Shown here: positions 42,164 to 48,493 of the stretch, piece after piece
Layout: every line of letters starts with the position of its first letter
Position numbering within the stretch: position 1 is the stretch's first letter
Source: Desmonostoc muscorum FACHB-395
Lineage (GTDB): Bacteria > Cyanobacteriota > Cyanobacteriia > Cyanobacteriales > Nostocaceae
NCBI RefSeq assembly: GCF_014698035.1
Contig: NZ_JACJSF010000061.1
Coordinates: 1-48,493, forward strand
DNA: 48,493 nucleotides
Reading direction: 5' to 3'
Made by a program: the position numbers and the translations under genes
The notes under the pieces: generated by a model
What the model was told of the DNA's origin: nothing
What the model saw: the letters and a program-made list of their open reading frames with translations, nothing else
The model's database searches: none

Positions 42164-44422
42164 ATGACAATAAGTCCTCCGGAGCGAGAGGAAAAGAAGG
42201 CAAGAGTAATCGTCGATAATGATCCAGTTCCAACCTCATTCGAGAGATGGGCGCAACCTGGACACTTTGACAGATCCTTAGCCAGAGGTCCCAAAACCAC
42301 CACATGGATTTGGAACCTGCACGCACTCGCCCATGATTTTGATACACATACAAGCGATTTAGAAGACATATCCCGCAAGATATTCTCAGCCCACTTCGGC
42401 CACCTAGCCGTAGTGATGGTTTGGTTGAGCGGGATGATTTTCCACGGCGCGAAGTTTTCTAACTACGAAGCTTGGCTAAGTGACCCGTTGAACGTTAAGC
42501 CTAGCGCTCAAGTCGTTTGGCCCATTGTTGGACAAGACATTTTAAACGGTGATGTTGGCGGTGGTTTCCACGGTATTCAAATCACCTCCGGTTTGTTCCA
42601 AGTATGGCGTGGTTGGGGGATTACAAACTCCTTCCAGCTTTATGTAACTGCGATCGGTGGCTTGGTATTAGCAGGCTTATTCTTATTTGCCGGCTGGTTC
42701 CACTACCACAAACGCGCTCCCAAACTGGAATGGTTCCAGAATGTGGAGTCGATGCTGAATCACCACTTGCAAGTATTGCTAGGTTGTGGTTCCTTGGGAT
42801 GGGCAGGTCACTTAATCCACGTGTCCGCACCGACCAACAAGCTTTTGGATGCAGGTGTTGCTCTCAAAGACATCCCCTTGCCCCACGAGTTCATCTTGAA
42901 CAAAGACTTGTTGACCGAGTTGTATCCCAGCTTTGCTGCTGGTTTAGCACCTTTCTTCACCTTGAACTGGGGTCAGTATGCTGACTTCCTAACCTTCAAG
43001 GGCGGTCTGAACCCAGTAACAGGCGGCTTGTGGATGACTGACATCGCTCATCACCACTTAGCGATCGCAGTTCTCTTTATCGTTGCTGGTCATCAATACC
43101 GTACCAACTGGGGTATTGGTCACAGCATTAAAGAGATCCTAGAAAACCACAAAGGTCCTTTCACTGGTGAAGGTCACAAAGGTCTCTACGAAAACCTGAC
43201 CACATCTTGGCACGCTCAGTTGGCTACTAACCTGGCCTTCTTGGGTTCGCTGACCATCATCATCGCGCATCACATGTACGCGATGCCCCCCTATCCATAT
43301 TTGGCAACTGATTACGCTACACAGTTGTGCATATTCACTCACCATATTTGGATCGGTGGCTTCTTGATTGTTGGTGGAGCAGCTCACGCTGCGATCTTCA
43401 TGGTGCGGGATTACGATCCAGTTGTGAATCAAAACAACGTATTGGATCGGGTAATTCGTCACCGTGATGCGATTATTTCTCACCTGAACTGGGTATGTAT
43501 TTTCTTAGGCTTCCATAGCTTTGGACTTTACATCCACAACGACACAATGCGTGCATTGGGTCGTCCTCAAGACTTGTTCTCTGATACAGGGATTCAATTG
43601 CAGCCAGTATTTGCCCAGTGGATACAAAATATCCACGCCTTGGCTCCTGGTACAACTGCACCTAATGCCCTAGAACCAGTTAGCTATGTCTTTGGCGGCG
43701 GTATTTTGGCTGTTGGCGGTAAAGTGGCAGCTGCACCCATTGCTTTGGGCACAGCCGACTTCCTAATTCACCACATTCACGCTTTCACCATTCACGTCAC
43801 CGTCCTAATTCTGCTCAAAGGTGTGCTGTATGCCCGTAGCTCTCGTCTGATTCCAGACAAAGCAAACCTGGGCTTCCGCTTCCCCTGCGACGGGCCTGGT
43901 CGTGGCGGTACTTGCCAAGTGTCTGGTTGGGATCACGTATTCCTCGGACTATTCTGGATGTACAACTCCCTGTCTATTGTAATTTTCCACTTCAGTTGGA
44001 AGATGCAATCAGATGTTTGGGGAACCGTAGATGCAGATGGTACTGTGACTCACATCACTGGTGGCAACTTTGCCCAAAGTGCTATTACCATCAACGGTTG
44101 GTTACGGGACTTCTTGTGGGCACAAGCTACACAAGTCATCAATTCCTATGGCAGCGCGCTATCTGCCTATGGTCTACTCTTCTTAGGCGCTCACTTTGTC
44201 TGGGCATTCAGCTTGATGTTCCTGTTCAGTGGTCGCGGCTACTGGCAAGAACTGATTGAGTCCATTGTTTGGGCGCATAACAAACTGAAGGTAGCACCAG
44301 CAATTCAGCCTCGCGCTCTGAGTATTATTCAGGGTCGGGCTGTAGGGGTAGCTCACTACCTCTTGGGAGGAATTGCCACAACTTGGGCATTCTTCCATGC
44401 ACACATCCTTTCAGTAGGGTAG
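42164..44422 (+). CDS. psaA: Photosystem I P700 apoprotein A1
   Basis: PsaA forms the P700 core heterodimer with PsaB, binding most antenna chlorophylls, P700 and the FX cluster. The 752-residue protein has eleven membrane helices. The FX cysteine loop is FPCDGPGRGGTCQVSGWDH, and the start RVIVDNDPVPTSFERWAQPG and end ATTWAFFHAHILSVG are typical. Histidines for chlorophyll ligation are in place (DIAHHHLAIAVLF, HYHKRAPKLEW). An AGGAGG precedes the ATG. It is followed by psaB after a 120-base spacer. Confidence 0.98.
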   Translation: MTISPPEREEKKARVIVDNDPVPTSFERWAQPGHFDRSLARGPKTTTWIWNLHALAHDFDTHTSDLEDISRKIFSAHFGHLAVVMVWLSGMIFHGAKFSNYEAWLSDPLNVKPSAQVVWPIVGQDILNGDVGGGFHGIQITSGLFQVWRGWGITNSFQLYVTAIGGLVLAGLFLFAGWFHYHKRAPKLEWFQNVESMLNHHLQVLLGCGSLGWAGHLIHVSAPTNKLLDAGVALKDIPLPHEFILNKDLLTELYPSFAAGLAPFFTLNWGQYADFLTFKGGLNPVTGGLWMTDIAHHHLAIAVLFIVAGHQYRTNWGIGHSIKEILENHKGPFTGEGHKGLYENLTTSWHAQLATNLAFLGSLTIIIAHHMYAMPPYPYLATDYATQLCIFTHHIWIGGFLIVGGAAHAAIFMVRDYDPVVNQNNVLDRVIRHRDAIISHLNWVCIFLGFHSFGLYIHNDTMRALGRPQDLFSDTGIQLQPVFAQWIQNIHALAPGTTAPNALEPVSYVFGGGILAVGGKVAAAPIALGTADFLIHHIHAFTIHVTVLILLKGVLYARSSRLIPDKANLGFRFPCDGPGRGGTCQVSGWDHVFLGLFWMYNSLSIVIFHFSWKMQSDVWGTVDADGTVTHITGGNFAQSAITINGWLRDFLWAQATQVINSYGSALSAYGLLFLGAHFVWAFSLMFLFSGRGYWQELIESIVWAHNKLKVAPAIQPRALSIIQGRAVGVAHYLLGGIATTWAFFHAHILSVG

Positions 44423-44433
44423 CAATCAGTTAT

Positions 44434-44495
44434 TGAGTGCTGAGTACTGAGTGCTGAGTCAAAACTCAGAACTCAGGACTCAGAACTCAGGACTC
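44434..44495. repeat. Heptamer foldback between psaA and psaB
   Basis: GAGTGCT/GAGTACT heptamers on the left are mirrored by ACTCAGA/ACTCAGG heptamers on the right, around a short AAA centre. They can form a hairpin of about 29 bp in the psaAB message. It occupies about half of the 120-base spacer and may set the psaA:psaB RNA ratio or stability. Confidence 0.8.
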
Positions 44496-44542
44496 TAGAC
44501 GCTGATATTTGATGGCTAAAGGTCAGAGGATTTATTAAACCT

Positions 44543-46768
44543 ATGGCGACAAAATTTCCGAAATTTAGCCAGGATCTCGCACAGGACCCGACGACTCGTC
44601 GGATATGGTATGCGATCGCTACAGGCAACGATTTTGAAACCCATGATGGCATGACGGAAGAAAATCTTTACCAAAAGATTTTCGCAACTCACTTCGGTCA
44701 CTTGGCAATCATCTTCCTGTGGGCATCCAGCCTCCTGTTCCACGTGGCCTGGCAAGGTAACTTTGAACAGTGGATTAAAGATCCCCTTCACATCCGTCCC
44801 ATCGCCCATGCGATTTGGGACCCCCACTTTGGTAAACCAGCGATCGAAGCTTTTACCCAAGCGGGCGCTAGTAATCCGGTAAACATTACCTACTCTGGTC
44901 TCTACCATTGGTGGTATACCATCGGTATGCGGAATAACGGCGAACTGTACAACGGTTCAGTGTTCTTGCTATTATTCGCTGCTGTATTACTGTTTGCTGG
45001 TTGGCTGCACTTGCAACCCAAGTACCGTCCTAGCTTGGCATGGTTTAAGAGCGCTGAACATCGCCTAAACCACCACTTAGCAGGTTTGTTTGGTGTTAGT
45101 TCATTGGCTTGGGCTGGTCACTTAATTCACGTTGCTGTCCCCGAAGCTCGCGGTCAGCACGTAGGTTGGGATAACTTCCTGAATACCCCACCCCACCCAG
45201 CTGGTTTGACACCATTCTTTACAGGCAACTGGGGTGTTTACTCTCAAAACCCTGACACTCCTGGACATATCTTCGGGACATCGCAAGGTGCAGGAACTGC
45301 AATTCTGAGTTTCTTGGGTGGTTTCCATCCCCAGACAGAAGCTTTGTGGCTGACTGACATAGCTCATCACCACTTAGCGATCGCAGTTTTATTCATTGTT
45401 GCTGGTCACATGTACCGGACAAACTTTGGGATTGGTCACAGTCTCAAAGAAGCATTAAATGCCAAGAGTTTCTTCGGCATTCCTGTTGAAGGCCCGTTCA
45501 ACCTACCTCACCAAGGTATCTACGACACCTACAACAACTCCCTGCACTTCCAATTGGGTTGGCACTTAGCAGCGCTAGGTGTTGTTACTTCCCTGGTAGC
45601 GCAGCACATGTACTCCATGCCTTCCTACGCATTTATTGCGAAGGACTACACAACTCAGGCAGCGTTGTACACGCATCACCAGTATATTGCTGGATTCCTG
45701 ATGCTTGGTGCTTTTGCTCACGGAGCAATCTTCTGGGTACGTGACTACGATCCAGAACAAAATAAAGGCAACGTACTTGACCGCGTGCTGAAGCACAAAG
45801 AAGCGATTATTTCCCACCTTAGCTGGGTATCCCTTTTCTTGGGCTTCCACACCCTTGGTCTGTACGTACACAACGACGTAGTAGTTGCTTTCGGTACTCC
45901 TGAAAAGCAAATCTTGATTGAGCCAGTATTTGCTCAATTCGTCCAAGCTGCTAACGGTAAGGTGCTGTACGGTTTAGATACTTTGCTATCTAACCCCGAT
46001 AGTATTGCTTACACAGCATGGCCTAACTACGCTAACGTTTGGTTGCCAGGTTGGTTAGATGCCATTAATGCTGGTACTAACTCCCTGTTCTTGACAATTG
46101 GCCCTGGCGATTTCTTGGTACACCATGCGATCGCTCTAGGTCTGCACACCACCACCTTGATCTTGGTCAAAGGTGCTTTGGATGCCCGTGGTTCTAAGCT
46201 GATGCCCGATAAAAAGGACTTCGGCTATGCCTTCCCTTGCGACGGCCCCGGTCGTGGCGGTACTTGCGATATCTCAGCATGGGATTCCTTCTACCTCGCT
46301 ACATTCTGGATGCTCAACACCATTGGTTGGTTGACCTTCTACTGGCATTGGAAACATCTCGGTGTTTGGCAAGGCAACGTAGCTCAGTTCAATGAGAACT
46401 CTACATACCTCATGGGCTGGTTCCGCGATTACCTCTGGGCTAACTCTGCTCAGTTGATTAACGGTTACAACCCTTACGGCGTGAATAACCTGTCTGTCTG
46501 GGCTTGGATGTTCCTATTTGGACACCTAGTTTGGGCTACTGGCTTCATGTTCTTAATCTCCTGGAGAGGTTACTGGCAAGAGTTGATTGAAACCCTTGTC
46601 TGGGCACACGAACGCACTCCTCTGGCTAACCTAGTTCGCTGGAAAGACAAGCCCGTTGCTCTGTCCATTGTTCAAGCTCGTGTAGTTGGTCTAGCTCACT
46701 TCACAGTTGGCTACATCGTGACTTACGCCGCGTTCTTGATTGCTTCTACTGCTGGTAAGTTCGGTTAA
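44543..46768 (+). CDS. psaB: Photosystem I P700 apoprotein A2
   Basis: PsaB is the second half of the photosystem I core. At 741 residues it has eleven helices, the FX loop FPCDGPGRGGTCDISAWDS, and the typical start TKFPKFSQDLAQDPTTRRIW. Chlorophyll-ligand histidines are conserved (DIAHHHLAIAVLF, HYHKRAPK-equivalent region LHLQPKYRPSLAW). It is co-directional with psaA and followed by an intrinsic terminator 29 bases after the stop. No anomaly was seen. Confidence 0.98.
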   Translation: MATKFPKFSQDLAQDPTTRRIWYAIATGNDFETHDGMTEENLYQKIFATHFGHLAIIFLWASSLLFHVAWQGNFEQWIKDPLHIRPIAHAIWDPHFGKPAIEAFTQAGASNPVNITYSGLYHWWYTIGMRNNGELYNGSVFLLLFAAVLLFAGWLHLQPKYRPSLAWFKSAEHRLNHHLAGLFGVSSLAWAGHLIHVAVPEARGQHVGWDNFLNTPPHPAGLTPFFTGNWGVYSQNPDTPGHIFGTSQGAGTAILSFLGGFHPQTEALWLTDIAHHHLAIAVLFIVAGHMYRTNFGIGHSLKEALNAKSFFGIPVEGPFNLPHQGIYDTYNNSLHFQLGWHLAALGVVTSLVAQHMYSMPSYAFIAKDYTTQAALYTHHQYIAGFLMLGAFAHGAIFWVRDYDPEQNKGNVLDRVLKHKEAIISHLSWVSLFLGFHTLGLYVHNDVVVAFGTPEKQILIEPVFAQFVQAANGKVLYGLDTLLSNPDSIAYTAWPNYANVWLPGWLDAINAGTNSLFLTIGPGDFLVHHAIALGLHTTTLILVKGALDARGSKLMPDKKDFGYAFPCDGPGRGGTCDISAWDSFYLATFWMLNTIGWLTFYWHWKHLGVWQGNVAQFNENSTYLMGWFRDYLWANSAQLINGYNPYGVNNLSVWAWMFLFGHLVWATGFMFLISWRGYWQELIETLVWAHERTPLANLVRWKDKPVALSIVQARVVGLAHFTVGYIVTYAAFLIASTAGKFG

Positions 46769-46797
46769 TTCGGCTGCTAGTTTTGTAGATAAGTAAT

Positions 46798-46832
46798 AAA
46801 AATCCCCTGCCGCAAGGTGGGGGTTTTTTTTT
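46798..46832 (+). terminator. Intrinsic terminator of psaAB
   Basis: AAAAATCCCC pairs with GGGGGTTTTT around a short CTGCCGCAAGGTG loop/stem, followed by a run of nine T. It is 29 bases after the psaB stop and is a textbook rho-independent terminator. Confidence 0.92.
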
Positions 46833-46857
46833 GGGTTTTGGGTGGGAAAAAGAGAGA

Positions 46858-46891
46858 AAGGGGCGGGCAAGATGCCCACCCCACAAGAAAA
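46858..46891. repeat. REP palindrome, left copy
   Basis: The core GGGCGGGCAAGATGCCCACC folds into an 8-bp stem with one mismatch and an AAGAT loop, followed by CCACAAGAAA. An inverted near-identical copy lies at 47412-47446, so the two bracket the RAYT gene. Confidence 0.88.
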
Positions 46892-46921
46892 GTTATAGAA
46901 AAATTAGAAATATTATATTGA

Positions 46922-47392
46922 ATGCAAGAGCCAAAGTTGAAAATTTTTCAGAGAAGATTACCTCATTGGGAATTAGATGGGGCGGTTTATTTCATTACCT
47001 TTAATACTTGGGAAAAGTTAGAACTTAACCTGGAAGCTAGAGAAATAGTTTTTAATTCCTGTTTGTTTTTTGATAAAAATAGATATCGAATATTTGTCCT
47101 TGTGGTCATGACAAATCATGTGCATCTGCTCATTCAGCCATTACTCAAATCGGAAAATGAGTTTTGGTCATTGAGTAGCATTATGAAAAGTATTAAAGGT
47201 TATAGTTCTAAACAAATTCCCAAAGTGATGAAACATATAGGAACAGTTTGGCAAGATGAAAGATATGACCGTATTGTTAGGAATGACCAAGAGTTTCAAC
47301 AATATTGGGAATATATCAGACAAAATCCTGTAAAAGCAGGACTATCATCAAGCCCAGAAAATTACCCCTTCTTTTGGCAACTCCCTGAATAA
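46922..47392 (+). CDS. REP-associated tyrosine transposase (RAYT)
   Basis: The 156-residue Y1 HUH-type nuclease starts with LPHWELDGAVYFITFNTWEK. It has the HUH motif in VVMTNHVHLLIQP and a catalytic Tyr candidate in SIKGYSSKQIPK. The ending VRNDQEFQQYWEYIRQNPVKAGL is typical of TnpA_REP proteins. RAYTs cut and join single-stranded REP hairpins. It is full length with an ATG start, and a REP palindrome lies at each side in opposite orientation. The gene is thus a complete REP-RAYT unit and probably active or recently active. Confidence 0.9.
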   Translation: MQEPKLKIFQRRLPHWELDGAVYFITFNTWEKLELNLEAREIVFNSCLFFDKNRYRIFVLVVMTNHVHLLIQPLLKSENEFWSLSSIMKSIKGYSSKQIPKVMKHIGTVWQDERYDRIVRNDQEFQQYWEYIRQNPVKAGLSSSPENYPFFWQLPE

Positions 47393-47411
47393 TCTCACTC
47401 ATGACATTCTC

Positions 47412-47446
47412 TCTTTCTTGTGGGGTGGGCATCTTGCCCGCCCCTT
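47412..47446. repeat. REP palindrome, right copy
   Basis: TTCTTGTGGGGTGGGCATC, then TTGCCCGCCCC, is the reverse complement of the left copy at 46858-46891. The conservation of both flanks (CACAAGAAA) shows the two are one repeat family in inverted orientation. Confidence 0.88.
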
Positions 47447-47475
47447 TGTAGCCTTAAGTGCCAGTCTAGAATTGA

Positions 47476-48373
47476 CTATTGAATCAATTTAATTCTCTCT
47501 ATTGTCTCTAAATATTTTTTTGTATCCCCTTTTTGTAAATAAAGGTTAGCAGCTTGTTGCCAATCTTTAATTGCAGCTTGCTTATCTCCTAAGTCATCGC
47601 GAACCCAAGCTCGATTAAAGTAGGCAGTAGCATTTTTTGCGTTTAACTGAATCGCTTTATTAAAGTCTTGTAAAGCTCCCTGTTTATCATCTAAATTGTC
47701 GCGAGCAACACCTCGATTGTTATAAGCATTACTAAATTCAGGTGCAAGCTTAATTGCTATGTTAGAGTCTTGTAATGCTCCTTGATTATCGCCTAATTCG
47801 CTCCGCAATGTAGCGCGATCGCTGTAAGCGTAAGCTAAAACAATTTCTTCAGGTTTAAGCTCAATTACTTTATTGTAGTCTTGTAAAGCACCCTGTTTAT
47901 CCCCTAATTCATTCCGTAATCTAGCGCGATCGATGTAACCAAAATACTTTTTAGGTTCAAGCTCAATTACTTTATTGTAGTCTTGTAAAGCACCTTGTTT
48001 ATCCCCTAATTCACTCCGTAATTTAGCGCGTTCGCTGTAAGAAGACCAGGAAGGTTCAGGTTCAAACTCAATTGCTTTATCGTAGTCTTGCAAAGCACCC
48101 TGTTTATCCCGTTTATCCCCAAAACCCCAATTATTCCGAAGTTCAGCGCGCTTTTTGTAGGCAGAATAACTTTTAGGTTCAAGGTCAATTGCTTTATTGT
48201 AGTCTTGCAAAGCTCCTTTTTTGTCCTTTAAGAAATAGCGTGATTCACCTCGATCAATATAAAGTTTGTAATTATTTGGATCAATTTGAATTGCTTGGTT
48301 GTAGCGTTGTAACCGAGATTTTTCATCATTATTCCATGATTTTTCATCATTATTCCATGATTTTTCATCATTA
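47476..48373 (-). pseudogene. TPR protein, 5' end cut off by an IS630-type insertion
   Basis: About eight TPRs (GALQDYNKVIELEPKKYFGY type; consensus LGDKQGALQDYNKAI) run to the stop at 47476. The frame has no ATG start. Upstream of 48210 it continues through another TPR (RYNQAIQIDPNNYKLYIDRG) and then through NNDEKSW heptapeptides encoded by a 21-bp repeat, until an IS end at 48374. Any start codon lay beyond the insertion. Internal TTG or GTG starts might still give a product, but the native N-terminus is lost. Function of the intact protein is unknown beyond protein-protein interaction. Confidence 0.75.
48318..48372. repeat. 21-bp tandem repeat (about 2.6 copies)
   Basis: Unit ATTTTTCATCATTATTCCATG at 48318-48338 and 48339-48359, with a partial third copy from 48360, is in frame with the minus-strand TPR gene and encodes NNDEKSW. 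The third copy breaks off after CATCATTA, where the IS element begins. Confidence 0.9.
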
Positions 48374-48493
48374 CAGCACTTCCGTCTGTTATAAGGTACA
48401 CTAGATTAAAATATAAATATTTTTAAATGAAGTCATACTCTGTCGATTTTCGAGAAAAAATAGTTGCGGCACATCTTCAGAAAAACATCTCAA
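48374..48493 (+). mobile_element. IS630-type element, left end (runs off the window)
   Basis: The tandem repeat is interrupted exactly after a TA (48372-48373), the target dinucleotide of IS630/Tc1 elements. The next bases CAGCACTTCCGTCTG would be the terminal repeat, followed by an AT-rich leader and a transposase start at 48427. The right end lies outside the window. Confidence 0.75.
48427..48493 (+). CDS. IS630-family transposase, N-terminal fragment
   Basis: The frame from the ATG at 48427 reads MKSYSVDFREKIVAAHLQKN and is still open at the window edge. MKSYSVDFREKIV is the typical opening of the helix-turn-helix domain of IS630-type transposases in cyanobacteria. The rest cannot be judged. 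Confidence 0.8.
   Translation, partial: MKSYSVDFREKIVAAHLQKNIS

Noticed and set aside
47476..48210. TPR gene as an intact 244-residue CDS starting at 48210
   Set aside because: That start is a TTG inside a TPR repeat; the frame and TPR homology continue upstream to the IS boundary.
48318..48372. Tandem repeat as a CRISPR array
   Set aside because: The units are contiguous 21-mers without spacers and encode in-frame heptapeptides of the TPR gene.
48189..48404. 71-residue plus-strand ORF with repeated FHHYSMI
   Set aside because: It is the complementary reading of the 21-bp tandem repeat and TPR coding sequence.
1..48493. tRNA or rRNA genes
   Set aside because: No cloverleaf-like sequence with TTCGAATC-type T-loop or conserved rRNA segments was recognised in the spacers I read; a covariance-model scan would settle it.

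Overview
The window comes from a filamentous, Nostoc-like cyanobacterium that makes phycoerythrin. Evidence: psaA/psaB, phycobilisome genes, abundant GCGATCGC (HIP1-type) octamers, short heptamer-type tandem repeats, and many small palindromic repeats in and between genes. I see no tRNA, rRNA or CRISPR array.

Layout. (1) 0.4-6 kb: glycine cleavage operon gcvT-gcvH-gcvP (minus strand), then a lumenal pentapeptide-repeat protein. (2) 6-17 kb: a TPR protein that looks like a STAND/NB-ARC protein that lost its P-loop, an LpxB-like glycosyltransferase, a YhaV/PrlF-type toxin-antitoxin pair, mutS, a metallophosphoesterase bracketed by inverted minisatellites, a lipid kinase and an LprI-like secreted protein. 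(3) 17.3-21.8 kb: a green/red chromatic acclimation locus, with ccaR, a two-copy CcaR G-box, a truncated CpeC-type linker, cpeR and ccaS. (4) 21.9-24.5 kb: hemC and glgA. (5) 24.9-34.2 kb: a phycoerythrin biogenesis island with cpeY, a DUF1838-like gene, a small acidic protein, cpeF, cpeZ, cpeA, cpeB, nblA (missed by length-limited ORF calling), cpeS, a translationally coupled HExxH protein and a cpcG rod-core linker. (6) 34.4-41.7 kb: housekeeping and accessory genes (RluA-type pseudouridine synthase, Uma2, DUF952, KGK, thioredoxin-NHL, glutaminase, a repeat-rich lipoprotein). (7) 42.1-46.8 kb: psaA-psaB. (8) 46.8-48.5 kb: a RAYT transposase between two REP palindromes, then a TPR gene cut by an IS630-type element that runs off the window.

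How the parts fit. Light colour sensed by CcaS is passed to CcaR. CcaR should act at the G-box ahead of the truncated linker and cpeR, and CpeR then activates the phycoerythrin operon. CpeS, CpeY, CpeZ and CpeF attach phycoerythrobilin to CpeA/CpeB. CpcG joins rods to the core, and NblA would mark phycobilisomes for degradation. HemC feeds the tetrapyrrole supply for bilins and chlorophyll.

Most interesting points: the collapsed linker-cpeR operon under an intact CcaS/CcaR switch; a putative metallopeptidase coupled to cpeS; nblA-cpeS-metallopeptidase enclosed by near-identical ~100-bp inverted repeats; palindromic repeats inserted in frame in mutS and the LpxB-like gene; and an IS insertion that can be placed to the base pair by an interrupted 21-bp repeat.
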